A DNA stretch of 36,720 bases from Bog-950 sp964620645 (GCA_964620645.1 CAZUHU010000013.1:1-36720), one strand, 5' to 3'; counted from the first letter of the stretch, positions 1-8,606 are shown. Program-made: numbers and translations. Notes: generated by a model not told the origin, from the sequence alone.

Positions 1-1
1 C

Positions 2-709
2 CTGCAGGACTACAGTCTTATGGCTGCGGATATACACTCTCACTTAATACCCGGAATCGACGATGGTTCACCGGATATGGAAACATCGCTGGAGATGTTG
101 CGGCAGTTTGAAAGTCTTGGCTTTAAAAAGATATATACTTCGCCGCACGTAGTGGCTGACGGTTACAATAACTCAACTGAGAAGATTTTGAAAGGTAGAG
201 ATGCGGTGCGCGAACAGATGGCTAAGCACGGAATTAATATAGAGTTTGATGCTGTTGCAGAGTATTATGCCGATAACTCCATGTATGAAAAGATTGAAAA
301 GCGTGACATACTTACGTTTGGCAAGAACTACGTTTTGATTGAGTTTTCGTACCTGCAAAAGCAGAATGTGGTATTGGATATTATTTACAAACTACAACTG
401 GCACAATACCGTGTGGTACTTGCCCACCCGGAACGCTACCCTTATTATCATGAGAATGATTTTAAAACTTATCACTCGTTTAAGGACCGTAACGTTTACT
501 TCCAGATTAACATAGCATCCCTCTCCGGTAAGTATGGTAAACCTGCCAAGCAGGTGGCTGAAAGACTAATTGACGAAAAATTAGTTAACTTTGCCGGCAC
601 GGACTTACACCGATTGGCACAATTCGAAAACTTAAAGGAGTGCCTGAAGTTGAAACATCTTGAAAAACTGCTCACCTACGACAAGCTATTGAACAAAACT
701 TTAGTTTAG
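2..709 (+). CDS. CpsB/CapC-family tyrosine-protein phosphatase (PHP fold), 5' partial
   Basis: This is probably a manganese-dependent tyrosine phosphatase of the polymerase/histidinol phosphatase (PHP) fold, the CpsB/CapC/YwqE family, which dephosphorylates tyrosine kinases that control capsule or exopolysaccharide assembly. The metal-binding signatures are visible: DIHSHLIPGIDDG near the visible start, TSPHV about 35 residues later, AEYYAD, LAHPERY and GTDLHRL near the end. An ATG lies at position 20, but the frame stays open to the left edge (codons LQDYSL before that Met). Relatives have about ten or more residues before the HxH motif and are usually 240-260 aa, so I treat the gene as continuing off the window. 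Only 235 residues are visible. The rhamnose genes downstream fit a polysaccharide locus. The family is clear; the true start is not. Confidence 0.88.
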   Translation: MQDYSLMAADIHSHLIPGIDDGSPDMETSLEMLRQFESLGFKKIYTSPHVVADGYNNSTEKILKGRDAVREQMAKHGINIEFDAVAEYYADNSMYEKIEKRDILTFGKNYVLIEFSYLQKQNVVLDIIYKLQLAQYRVVLAHPERYPYYHENDFKTYHSFKDRNVYFQINIASLSGKYGKPAKQVAERLIDEKLVNFAGTDLHRLAQFENLKECLKLKHLEKLLTYDKLLNKTLV

Positions 710-751
710 CTAATATTACCCTTAATTGTTTAACCCAGATTTGATTTTACT

Positions 752-1306
752 ATGCCTTTTATTGAAACCGGTTTACCGGGCTTAAAAGTTTTTGAACCAA
801 GGGTGTTTGCTGATGCTCGAGGTTACTTTTTCGAAAGTTTTAATAAAAACACCTTTAGTGAAGCAGGTATTACTGCAGAGTTTGTGCAGGATAATGAATC
901 CCAATCTGTAAGAGGTGTTCTTCGAGGCTTACATTATCAGCTTAACCCAATGGCACAGGCAAAACTGGTGCGCGTAGTTGAGGGTGAGGTTGTAGATGTA
1001 GCAGTTGACATCCGTAAAGGTTCGCCTACTTTTGGTAAAAGCTACTCTATTGTGTTAAGTGCTGAAAATAAAAAGCAGTTATACATACCGCGTGGTTTTG
1101 CTCATGGCTTTGCTGTATTGAGCGATACCTGCATTTTTCAATACAAGTGCGATAACTTTTATAGTAAGGAAAGTGAAGGCGGTATAATTTTCAACGATGC
1201 CGATTTAAATATTGATTGGATGATTAAGCCGGAAGAGGCTATTGTATCGGATAAAGATAAGGTGCTGCCAACTTTTAAAGATTGCAGTAATAATTTTGTG
1301 TTTTAA
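752..1306 (+). CDS. rfbC: dTDP-4-dehydrorhamnose 3,5-epimerase
   Basis: RmlC/RfbC converts dTDP-4-keto-6-deoxyglucose to dTDP-4-keto-L-rhamnose in cytoplasmic dTDP-L-rhamnose synthesis. At 184 aa it has the usual family length and is a single cupin-type domain. Visible landmarks are the catalytic His in RGLHYQ (His61), the stretch YIPRGFAHGF (111-120) with a second conserved His, and the aromatic active-site region IFQYKCDNFY (Tyr131), followed by the typical GGIIFND and the D-IDW segment. It is 2 nt upstream of rfbD, so the two are almost certainly co-transcribed and perhaps translationally coupled. rfbA and rfbB, needed for the earlier steps, are not in this window and may lie upstream of the left edge. 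The assignment is firm. Confidence 0.96.
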   Translation: MPFIETGLPGLKVFEPRVFADARGYFFESFNKNTFSEAGITAEFVQDNESQSVRGVLRGLHYQLNPMAQAKLVRVVEGEVVDVAVDIRKGSPTFGKSYSIVLSAENKKQLYIPRGFAHGFAVLSDTCIFQYKCDNFYSKESEGGIIFNDADLNIDWMIKPEEAIVSDKDKVLPTFKDCSNNFVF

Positions 1307-1308
1307 CC

Positions 1309-2160
1309 ATGAAGAAAGTTTTAGTTACAGGTGCACACGGACAGTTAGGCTCGGAGATTAATTTCCTGTCGTCGTTGTTGGAAACGCACTCTTTCACCTT
1401 TTATGATCATCAGGATTTAGATATTACCAGTGCAGAGCAGGTTGAAGCCCATCTATCGCAGGGTTATGAAGTGTTGATTAACTGTGCTGCTTACACTGCG
1501 GTAGATAAAGCTGAAAGTGAAAAGGAGAAAGCTTTTCAGATAAATGGAGAAGCAGTAGGTGTTTTGGCAAAAGCCTGTAAAAAATACAATTGCAAAATGG
1601 TGCATGTAAGCACCGATTTCATATTTGACGGCATGTTGGCCCGCCCTTTAATGGAGGATGATCAGCCTAATCCTGTTTCAGTTTATGGTGCCAGCAAGTT
1701 GGAAGGGGAGAAGCAATTACTGGAGAACAATAGTGACAGTGTTTTAATCCGTACTTCGTGGGTGTATTCCAGCTTTGGTAACAATTTTGTGAAAACCATT
1801 TTACGCCTGTGCAAAGAGCGCGAATCCTTAAACGTGATTTACGACCAGGTGGGCACGCCAACCTATGCCAGGGACCTGGCAGCTTTTATACTACGCGTAA
1901 TTACCGGCGATAAATGGTTAGCAGGTATTTATAATTTCAGTAATGAAGGGGTATGCTCCTGGTACGATTTTGCTATTGCCATAAGGGATATTGCTGGACT
2001 TAAAACAAAAATAAACCCTATTGAAACTTACCAATATCCAACGCCAGCGGTTCGCCCTAAATACAGCGTTTTAAACAAGCGTAAGGTGAAGGAAACGTAT
2101 GGTATTGAAATTGCTTATTGGCGCAACAGCCTTGAGGAGTGTATGAAGCTATTGGGATAA
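1309..2160 (+). CDS. rfbD: dTDP-4-dehydrorhamnose reductase
   Basis: RmlD/RfbD carries out the last step of dTDP-L-rhamnose synthesis, the NAD(P)H-dependent reduction of dTDP-4-keto-L-rhamnose. It is a short-chain dehydrogenase-type protein of 283 aa, typical length. The N-terminal Rossmann motif VTGAHGQLG (residues 6-14), the NCAAYTAVDKAE segment, the STD motif (101-103) and the YxxxK catalytic pair (Tyr126, Lys130 in VYGASK) are all visible. The C-terminal part shows the usual RPKYSVLN segment. It begins 2 nt after rfbC and ends one base before the cysQ start, so the three form one tight operon. The product would feed rhamnose-containing surface polysaccharide. Confidence 0.96.
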   Translation: MKKVLVTGAHGQLGSEINFLSSLLETHSFTFYDHQDLDITSAEQVEAHLSQGYEVLINCAAYTAVDKAESEKEKAFQINGEAVGVLAKACKKYNCKMVHVSTDFIFDGMLARPLMEDDQPNPVSVYGASKLEGEKQLLENNSDSVLIRTSWVYSSFGNNFVKTILRLCKERESLNVIYDQVGTPTYARDLAAFILRVITGDKWLAGIYNFSNEGVCSWYDFAIAIRDIAGLKTKINPIETYQYPTPAVRPKYSVLNKRKVKETYGIEIAYWRNSLEECMKLLG

Positions 2161-2161
2161 T

Positions 2162-2959
2162 ATGTTGAAAGAAGAGATGAATTTTACCTACGGAGATATA
2201 GACATTAATGCAGTAATTGCCATCGCTAAACAGGCGGGCGATGCTATAATGGATGTTTATTCGCGCAACTTTAGTGTAGAGGTTAAGGATGATAAATCTC
2301 CGCTTACGGAGGCAGACCGAAAAGCCAACGATGTTATACTGGCAGGCTTAAAGAAGTTAAACCCTGATATTCCCTTTATTTCAGAAGAAACCAAGGCGGT
2401 AGCCTACGAAGAGCGCAGAAACTGGAAGCGCTTTTGGCTGATTGACCCTTTGGATGGCACCCGGGAGTTTATTAAGCGCAATGGTGAGTTTACTGTAAAC
2501 ATTGCTTTGGTAGAAGCGGGTGTTCCCCGCTTGGGTGTAGTTTACGCTCCCGCCTTAAATCAAACCTATTTTGGTGCCGAAGGGGTAGGTTCCTATAAGG
2601 CCGGGGGAACGGACTTTGTAAAGCTGCATGCAAAGGAGCACTACAACACATTGAAGAAGGTTGTTGTTGTGGCAAGCCGTTCGCACTTAACAGATGAAAC
2701 CCTGCAATTTGTTGAGCGCCTGAAGAAGCAGGGGAAGGAGGTGGATTTTCTATCCTCCGGTAGTTCTTTAAAATTTTGCCTTGTGGCCGAAGGCAAGGCG
2801 GATGTATATCCGCGTTTTGGCCCTACGATGGAGTGGGACAGCGCTGCTGCCCATGCCGTGGTGTTATATGCCGGAAAAGGCGTGTATGAAATTACGGGCG
2901 GTAAGCCCCTTGTTTACAATAAAGAAAGTTTACTTAACCCTTTCTTTATTGTGGAATAA
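2162..2959 (+). CDS. cysQ: 3'(2'),5'-bisphosphate nucleotidase (CysQ, inositol monophosphatase family)
   Basis: CysQ hydrolyses 3'-phosphoadenosine 5'-phosphate (PAP) to AMP and can act on PAPS, so it clears the by-product of sulfation and sulfate assimilation. At 265 aa it shows the Mg-dependent phosphatase signatures: FISEET around residues 76-81, the strong IDPLDGTREF motif near residues 98-107, and PTMEWDSAAAHAVV near the C-terminus. The TREF form after DPLDGT is typical of CysQ rather than of inositol monophosphatase itself. The start used here is 1 nt after rfbD; an ATG five codons later (MNFTYG) is also possible. Its place directly behind the rhamnose genes suggests co-expression with the polysaccharide cluster, possibly linked to sulfated polysaccharide, but no sulfotransferase is visible. 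Confidence 0.93.
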   Translation: MLKEEMNFTYGDIDINAVIAIAKQAGDAIMDVYSRNFSVEVKDDKSPLTEADRKANDVILAGLKKLNPDIPFISEETKAVAYEERRNWKRFWLIDPLDGTREFIKRNGEFTVNIALVEAGVPRLGVVYAPALNQTYFGAEGVGSYKAGGTDFVKLHAKEHYNTLKKVVVVASRSHLTDETLQFVERLKKQGKEVDFLSSGSSLKFCLVAEGKADVYPRFGPTMEWDSAAAHAVVLYAGKGVYEITGGKPLVYNKESLLNPFFIVE

Positions 2960-3075
2960 TATTCCCTCCCCTCGTTTGTATTAATTGTATTTTGAACCTG
3001 CCTAATGCAGGTGTAACTATTGCCATAGGTGTGTGCTATTACGCCTGACCTTAATGGCTAAAAGAAATTTGAATT

Positions 3076-5310
3076 ATGTCTAAAAAGAAAAAGAAGGACT
3101 TTATACCTCATAAAAAGAAAGAAGGTAAATCGTTCGATAAAAAGAAGGATCACAAATCTGACAAGAAAAAGAAGAAGTCGGATGAAGACAACAGCTACTC
3201 AGCTGTTGTGCTTAGCGTTATAAAAGCAATGGGTAAGGATGCAGAACTGAAGAAGTTATTCCCTAAACTGCTTAAAAAACTTACACAGGAAGAAATAATA
3301 CTGGGGCTTAATGAACTGGACCGCCAGGGAGTAATTAAGATTGAACAGAAGGGAATCATTAAGCTATTGAACATGCCTAAGCCCAAAGGGGCAGAAAAGG
3401 GAGGCAAGCACGGCCGCTTCTTTTACGGAACGGTTGACCTTGCCCGAAGTGGTGATGCTTTTGTTACAGTGGAAGGGTTCGAAAAGGATGTATACGTCCC
3501 CAAAAAGTTTGTAAAGAATGCGCAACAGGGCGATGAAGTTAAACTGCGTGTAACTAACGGTGGAAGAAGGCCTGAAGGAGAAATACTGGAAATAACCAAA
3601 CACAGCCAGGATACTTTTATTGGCCGGATAGACGTGTTGGAGCGCTTTGCCTTTTTTGTGGCTGATGAGCGCCGCCTGAACAGTGATGTGTTTGTGCCGC
3701 TTGATGCCTTACATGGGGCCAAGCATAACGACAAAGTTATTGTAAGGGTAACCAATTGGAATAGCGGAACAAAGAACCCCGTTGGCGAAGTGCTGGAAGT
3801 GCTTACCGGTACTTACAGCAGCGATTTGGATATGAAACGCATATTGATGGAAAACGGTTTTAGTATCGATTTCCCTAAGGCGTGTTATAGAGAGCTGGAC
3901 CAGGTTAGTGAGAAAATAAGCAAGGAAGAAATAGCCCGCAGGGTTGATATGCGCGATGTGCTGACCATAACTATTGACCCTGAAGATGCCAAGGACTTTG
4001 ATGATGCCATCTCCATTCGTAAACTGGATAACGGTAACCTTGAAGTAGGCGTGCATATAGCCGATGTTTCGCACTATATACGCGAAGGAAGTGAACTGGA
4101 TAAAGAAGCAGAACGCCGCGCTACTTCGGTTTATTTGCCGGATAGGGTTTGCCCTATGCTGCCTGAAAAACTGTCGAACGTTTTGTGTTCGCTACGCCCA
4201 AATGAAGATAAGCTGACCTTCTCCACCATTTTTGAACTGGATGAGAAGTTTAATATCAAACACTTTAGCATAGCCAAAACCGTAATACACAGCAACCGCC
4301 GCTTTACTTATGAAGAAGTACAGCAGGTGTTGGAAACCGGTAAAGGAGATTATGTAGAAGAGTTGCAAACGCTGCTTAAGATATCGAAGAAGATACGCGA
4401 GAAGCGTTTTAAGAAAGGCGCCATTGCTTTTGAAAAAGCCGAAGTGCGCTTTAAACTGGATGAAACCGGCAAGCCAATTGGTATAGTTTTAAAAGTGCGT
4501 AAGGATGCGCACTTGTTGGTGGAAGACTTTATGTTGTTGGCAAACGAAACAGTTGCCAAGTTTGGTAGCCGCCTGCAGCCCGGAAAACCGGCTAAACCTT
4601 TTGTTTACCGTGTGCACGATGCGCCGGACCCTGCTAAACTGGAAGTGTTTGCTTCAGTTGTTTCCCGCTTTGGTTACGTGCTTAAGTTTGAAGAACCAAG
4701 ACAGGTGGCTGAAACGCTCAACAACCTGTTGAAGCAGGTGGAAGGCAAGCCCGAACAGAATGTGGTGGAAACAATGGCCATCCGCACCATGTCGAAAGCG
4801 GAATATACTACGGATAATATCGGCCACTATGGGCTGGCTATGGAGCATTACACGCACTTTACCTCGCCTATACGCCGTTACCCTGATGTTATGGTGCACC
4901 GCCTTATACATAAGCTGCTAACGCATAGCGATCAGATAGTTGATAGGGATGAACTGGAAACCTATTGCAAGAACTCATCGCTGATGGAGCGCAAGGCAAT
5001 GGATGCTGAGCGCGAGGCTACCAAGTACAAGCAAATAGAGTTTTTACAGGATAAAGTAGGGCAGGAGTTCGATGGTTTGATTAGCGGCGTAATTGCCCGC
5101 GGCATTTTTGTGGAGATGATAGAGAACAAGTGCGAGGGTATGGTAAGTGTTGAATTGCTTGGCGATGAAGACTTTGTTTACGAAGAGAATATGCTTCGCC
5201 TTGTGGGCACCCGTACCAAACGCAAGTTTCAGTTAGGCGATAAGGTGCGCGTTAAGGTGCTTACAGCTGATATAATATTACGCAGGGTTGATTTGGAACT
5301 TGTTAGTTAG
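3076..5310 (+). CDS. rnr: ribonuclease R (RNB-family 3'-5' exoribonuclease)
   Basis: RNase R degrades structured RNA processively from the 3' end and acts in mRNA decay, rRNA quality control and cold adaptation. The 744-aa protein has, in order, a lysine-rich tail (1-38), a winged-helix-like segment (about 45-105), cold-shock-like RNA-binding domains (about 115-270), the RNB catalytic domain (about 290-620) with the metal-binding aspartates in TIDPEDAKDFDDAI (about 299-312) and the HYTHFTSPIRRYPD block (about 591-604), and a C-terminal S1 domain (about 660-744) with GLISGVIARGIFVEM. Such basic tails are familiar at the C-terminus of the E. coli enzyme; here the basic tail is N-terminal. There is a 116-bp gap to cysQ, so it probably has its own promoter, although I see no convincing box. 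Confidence 0.96.
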   Translation: MSKKKKKDFIPHKKKEGKSFDKKKDHKSDKKKKKSDEDNSYSAVVLSVIKAMGKDAELKKLFPKLLKKLTQEEIILGLNELDRQGVIKIEQKGIIKLLNMPKPKGAEKGGKHGRFFYGTVDLARSGDAFVTVEGFEKDVYVPKKFVKNAQQGDEVKLRVTNGGRRPEGEILEITKHSQDTFIGRIDVLERFAFFVADERRLNSDVFVPLDALHGAKHNDKVIVRVTNWNSGTKNPVGEVLEVLTGTYSSDLDMKRILMENGFSIDFPKACYRELDQVSEKISKEEIARRVDMRDVLTITIDPEDAKDFDDAISIRKLDNGNLEVGVHIADVSHYIREGSELDKEAERRATSVYLPDRVCPMLPEKLSNVLCSLRPNEDKLTFSTIFELDEKFNIKHFSIAKTVIHSNRRFTYEEVQQVLETGKGDYVEELQTLLKISKKIREKRFKKGAIAFEKAEVRFKLDETGKPIGIVLKVRKDAHLLVEDFMLLANETVAKFGSRLQPGKPAKPFVYRVHDAPDPAKLEVFASVVSRFGYVLKFEEPRQVAETLNNLLKQVEGKPEQNVVETMAIRTMSKAEYTTDNIGHYGLAMEHYTHFTSPIRRYPDVMVHRLIHKLLTHSDQIVDRDELETYCKNSSLMERKAMDAEREATKYKQIEFLQDKVGQEFDGLISGVIARGIFVEMIENKCEGMVSVELLGDEDFVYEENMLRLVGTRTKRKFQLGDKVRVKVLTADIILRRVDLELVS

Positions 5311-5376
5311 ACTATTCTTTCGCTTAGATTGTATAATCATCAGACGGCCTTGTGCCACCTGATGGCTTAGCGCAAA

Positions 5377-5403
5377 TAAAAAAGCCTCCCGTAGGGGAGG
5401 CTT
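5377..5403 (-). terminator. intrinsic terminator of the cold-shock gene
   Basis: A 9-bp perfect stem (AAGCCTCCC at 5382-5390 pairing with GGGAGGCTT at 5395-5403, loop GTAG) is followed, when read on the minus strand, by a T-rich run at 5383-5377. It lies 24 nt beyond the stop of the minus-strand cold-shock gene. Read on the plus strand the hairpin lacks a good T-run, so it is a weaker stop for rnr. Confidence 0.85.
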
Positions 5404-5426
5404 CTACAATCTTTATAAAAATTAAT

Positions 5427-5618
5427 CTATGCTAATTTTACTTCAACTGCGTTTAGTCCTTTCTTACCTTCTTTAAGTTCGAAAGTTACTTCGTCCCCTT
5501 CGCGGATTGCATTTAACAGGCCTGAAGAATGTACGAAATACTCCTTGCCCGAGTCGGCATCAGCGATGAAGCCGAATCCTTTGGTGTCATTGAAAAACTT
5601 TACTTTACCTTTTTGCAT
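5427..5618 (-). CDS. CspA-family cold-shock protein
   Basis: A small single-stranded nucleic-acid-binding protein of the cold-shock domain (OB-fold) family; members act as RNA chaperones or transcription antiterminators in the cytoplasm. The 63 residues are one cold-shock domain. Both RNA-binding motifs are intact: RNP1 as KGFGFI (13-18) and RNP2 as YFVHSS (27-32), with the usual start GKVKFFN and the segment EGDEVTFELKEGKKG. It is monocistronic, with a TAnnTTTG box 21 nt upstream of the ATG and a strong terminator behind it. The leader implied by the box is only about 15 nt, so the long cold-responsive 5'UTR known from E. coli cspA is not expected. It sits tail to tail with rnr, which is also linked to cold physiology. 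Confidence 0.95.
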   Translation of the reverse strand: MQKGKVKFFNDTKGFGFIADADSGKEYFVHSSGLLNAIREGDEVTFELKEGKKGLNAVEVKLA

Positions 5619-5639
5619 AAAAATTTGTATTTAATACTG

Positions 5640-5647
5640 CAAAGGTA
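5640..5647 (-). promoter_or_regulatory. -7 promoter box of the cold-shock gene
   Basis: TACCTTTG on the minus strand matches the Bacteroidota -7 consensus TAnnTTTG exactly and lies 21 nt before the ATG. I do not see a matching TTTG -33 element at the usual 19-21 nt spacing. Confidence 0.6.
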
Positions 5648-5782
5648 ACCTAATAAATGGGTTTAAACTTTTTTTTAAAGCAAAACTCATTGTTTTTCAG
5701 AAATATATTGAAAGCATGAGTTAATTGCTCCAAAATCAGCAGAAATAGCCCTTTTAGGGCTTCCAATAAAGCTTATGCTAGC

Positions 5783-6964
5783 TTAAATAACCGATAAAAC
5801 CAGTCCTTTCAGGTAAAGCCCTTCAGGATGGAAGATGCTAACCGGGTGATCGGCAGGCTGGGTGAGGTGTTGCAGTATCCGGATGTTGCGGCCGCTTTCA
5901 ATAGCTGCGGCGGTTACCGCTCCTTTAAACAAATCGGGAGAAATTACCTGGCTGCATGAAAATGTAAATACCAGTCCGCCGCTTTTAATTTTTTTGAACG
6001 CCGCAGCATTCAAGCGGCTATATGCTTTAATAGCAGAGTGCTTGGCTGACATTCCCTTCGCAAAGGCAGGTGGGTCAAGGACGATGATGTCGTAATCTTC
6101 CTTACTGTTTTTAAAAAACTCAAATACATCGGCGGTATAGGAAGTGTGGCGCCTTTCTTCTCCAAAGTTCAGTTGCACATTTTCGTTCGTCCACTCCATA
6201 GCGCGTGCCGATGAATCAACTGAATGTACCAGTGATGCGCCCGCCTTTAAAGCATAGATGGAAAAGCCACCGGAGTAGCAGAAGGTATTGAGTACCTTTT
6301 TGCCTTGCGAATAGTGAGAGAGCAGTTGGCGGTTTTGCCGTTGGTCAACAAAAAAGCCGGTTTTTTGGCCTTGCACAAAATCTACCTTAAACAGGTGGCC
6401 GTGTTCTTTTACCACACCCTCTGTTGGTGAACCGTATAAGTAGCTATCCGTTGTTTCAACAGCATCGTGCAGGGCGGCCTTGCTTTTGTCGTAAACGGCT
6501 TTCAACTTATCGCCATAAATATCCTTAAGCGCTTCAACAAAATGCATTCGCTCCTTATACATGCCTGCAGTGTGGCATTGCAACACCAGTGTTCCGTTAT
6601 ACCAATCAGCTATAAGGCCGGGCATACCATCTCCTTCAGCAAAAATAAGGCGGTAGGTAGTGGTATCCTCCTTATCTACTAAACCTGCAACCTTACGAAC
6701 AGCATAAGCCGAGCGGAATTTTTCTAACCATAGATCTTTCAGGCTGTTTACCGGTTGAAAGCTGAATACCCTTACCGCAATGCTGCCGGTACCGTAATGG
6801 CCTGTGGCCAGGTAGGTTCCATCTTCTGAAAATACATCAACAACATCACCGGCCTGTAAGCCTTTATCCATTTTTTTAATGGCCCCAGAAAAAATCCAGG
6901 GATGAAAACGTTTGACCGCCTCGGCCTTGTGGCGGTGTAATATTATGGAGGGAAACTTGCTCAT
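5783..6964 (-). CDS. rlmI: class I rRNA (cytosine-C5) methyltransferase, RlmI family
   Basis: A SAM-dependent RNA m5C methyltransferase of the RlmI/YccW group; the E. coli member methylates 23S rRNA C1962. The 393 residues match the family: an N-terminal PUA-like RNA-binding domain (about 1-75, with HPWIFSGAI and AGDVVDV), a linker domain, then the Rossmann methyltransferase. Visible motifs are KTGFFVDQR (201-209), the SAM-binding loop NTFCYSGGFS (226-235), DPPAFAKG (297-304) and FTFSCSQ (334-340) with a conserved Cys337. The gene is transcribed away from the HerA-like ATPase, with 88 bp between the start codons. The gene name follows family similarity; the exact rRNA target in this organism is inferred. 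Confidence 0.88.
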   Translation of the reverse strand: MSKFPSIILHRHKAEAVKRFHPWIFSGAIKKMDKGLQAGDVVDVFSEDGTYLATGHYGTGSIAVRVFSFQPVNSLKDLWLEKFRSAYAVRKVAGLVDKEDTTTYRLIFAEGDGMPGLIADWYNGTLVLQCHTAGMYKERMHFVEALKDIYGDKLKAVYDKSKAALHDAVETTDSYLYGSPTEGVVKEHGHLFKVDFVQGQKTGFFVDQRQNRQLLSHYSQGKKVLNTFCYSGGFSIYALKAGASLVHSVDSSARAMEWTNENVQLNFGEERRHTSYTADVFEFFKNSKEDYDIIVLDPPAFAKGMSAKHSAIKAYSRLNAAAFKKIKSGGLVFTFSCSQVISPDLFKGAVTAAAIESGRNIRILQHLTQPADHPVSIFHPEGLYLKGLVLSVI

Positions 6965-7052
6965 GATTTATGGCACAAAGAAAAGAATTTGTTGATGGAC
7001 GCCATTTGCAATTGCGCCATTTAAATAATTTAGTTGCCGAAAATTGCGCAGC

Positions 7053-8606
7053 ATGGCAGACATAGAGAAATTTAAAGCAAGCATACAAAACGGTTACAAC
7101 ACCAAAGGTGATTTTATAGTATTAGGCGCACCAATGATAGATGGGCAAACACTGGCCGATGCGCCTGTAAAGGCTCCCTTAAAAACATTTAACCGCCACG
7201 GCTTAATTGCGGGCGCTACAGGTACGGGTAAAACTAAATCATTACAACTTATAGCAGAGCAGTTGTCAGACAAAGGTGTTGCCTGCCTTTTGATGGATAT
7301 AAAGGGTGATTTGAGCGGCATTGCAAAACCGGGAAGCACGAATCCTAAAATTGAGGAACGCCAGGGCCGTATTGGTATTAGCTGGCAGCCGAAACAAAAC
7401 CCTGTTGAGTTGCTATCGTTAAGCAATGAGAAAGGCGCGCGCCTGCGTGCAACAGTTTCTGAATTTGGGCCGGTGTTGTTTTCAAAAATTCTGGACCTTA
7501 ATGATACGCAGCAAGGTGTTGTTGCTATAATTTTTAAATACTGCGATGACAATAACCTGCCGCTGCTTGACCTTAAAGACTTTAAAAAGGTAATGAACTT
7601 TATTACCAACGAAGGCAAAGCAGATATTGAGCAAACTTATGGCAAGGTTAGCACGGCCACAACTGCAACTATTCTCCGTAAAGTAATTGAGTTGGAAGGG
7701 CAGGGAGCAGAAATATTTTTTGGTGAGAAGAGTTTTGAAGTAGATGACCTTTGCCGTGTAGATGAAAACGGGAAAGGTATTATTACCATATTGCGTTTAA
7801 CTGATGTGCAGGACAGGCCCAAACTGTTCAGCACCTTTATGCTGTGTTTATTGGCAGAGATATATGCCACGTTTCCGGAAGAGGGAGATGCTGACCGCCC
7901 TAAGTTGGTAATTTTTATTGACGAGGCACACCTGGTTTTTGAAGAAGCAAGTAAAGCCTTGTTAGACCAAATAGAAACCATCGTAAAACTGATACGCAGT
8001 AAAGGCGTGGGCATATTCTTCATTACACAAAACCCAATGGACGTGCCTGACAGTGTGTTAGGGCAGTTGGGTATGAAGGTGCAGCATGCGCTGCGTGCCT
8101 TTACCGCAAAGGACCGCAAGCAGATCAAACTTACCGCTGAGAACTATCCGCTATCCGACTTTTACGATACCGAAAACATAATTACCGCATTAGGTATGGG
8201 CGAAGCGCTTGTTACCGTTTTAGCCGAAAATGGCAGCCCAACGCCTTTAGCGGTTACCTTAATGCAGGCTCCACAATCAAGGATGGATATTTTATCCCCA
8301 TCGGAAATAGATGAAATAAATAGCAAGTCTTTTCTGGTTAAAAAATATAATGAGGTTATAGACCGCGAAAGCGCTTTTGAAATACTCAGCCGAAAGCTAC
8401 AGGCGCCTGCTCAAAACCCAACAACAGCTACATCCAAAACCACCGGTGGTAAAACTTCAAATACTACTGTAAATCAGCCAACTATGTTTGAAAAAGGAGC
8501 AGACGTAGTAACGGACTTTGCCAAGAGTTCCGCCGGCAAAGTGATACTACGCGAAGTTACCCGCGGCTTGCTGGGTGTGTTAGGGCTTGGGGGCAAAAGG
8601 CGATAG
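7053..8606 (+). CDS. HerA-like P-loop ATPase, YjgR/DUF853 family
   Basis: A 517-aa ATPase of the HerA/FtsK superfamily, DUF853 (YjgR-like) branch. The Walker A motif GATGTGKT is at about residues 54-61 and Walker B is IFIDEAH at about 287-293. Also visible are VKLIRSKGVGIFFITQNP, which is sensor-like, and the family-typical LMDIKGDLSG after Walker A. The C-terminus from about 455 is a low-complexity linker rich in Thr, Ser and Ala, then a short conserved tail ending GGKRR. The frame is open from a TTG at 7044, but the ATG at 7053 matches the MADIEKF-type start better. Biochemical function is not established for this family; DNA translocation is assumed by homology. No nuclease such as NurA is adjacent. 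Confidence 0.9.
   Translation: MADIEKFKASIQNGYNTKGDFIVLGAPMIDGQTLADAPVKAPLKTFNRHGLIAGATGTGKTKSLQLIAEQLSDKGVACLLMDIKGDLSGIAKPGSTNPKIEERQGRIGISWQPKQNPVELLSLSNEKGARLRATVSEFGPVLFSKILDLNDTQQGVVAIIFKYCDDNNLPLLDLKDFKKVMNFITNEGKADIEQTYGKVSTATTATILRKVIELEGQGAEIFFGEKSFEVDDLCRVDENGKGIITILRLTDVQDRPKLFSTFMLCLLAEIYATFPEEGDADRPKLVIFIDEAHLVFEEASKALLDQIETIVKLIRSKGVGIFFITQNPMDVPDSVLGQLGMKVQHALRAFTAKDRKQIKLTAENYPLSDFYDTENIITALGMGEALVTVLAENGSPTPLAVTLMQAPQSRMDILSPSEIDEINSKSFLVKKYNEVIDRESAFEILSRKLQAPAQNPTTATSKTTGGKTSNTTVNQPTMFEKGADVVTDFAKSSAGKVILREVTRGLLGVLGLGGKRR

Noticed and set aside
2999..3013. Small hairpin CCTGC/GCAGG behind cysQ as a terminator
   Set aside because: It has a stem of only 5 bp and no T-run after it, so I could not support a terminator.
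7053..8606. HerA-like ATPase as part of an antiphage (HerA-nuclease or Sir2) defence system
   Set aside because: No NurA, DUF4297, Sir2 or other nuclease gene is adjacent, and the protein belongs to the YjgR/DUF853 branch rather than to known defence HerA types.
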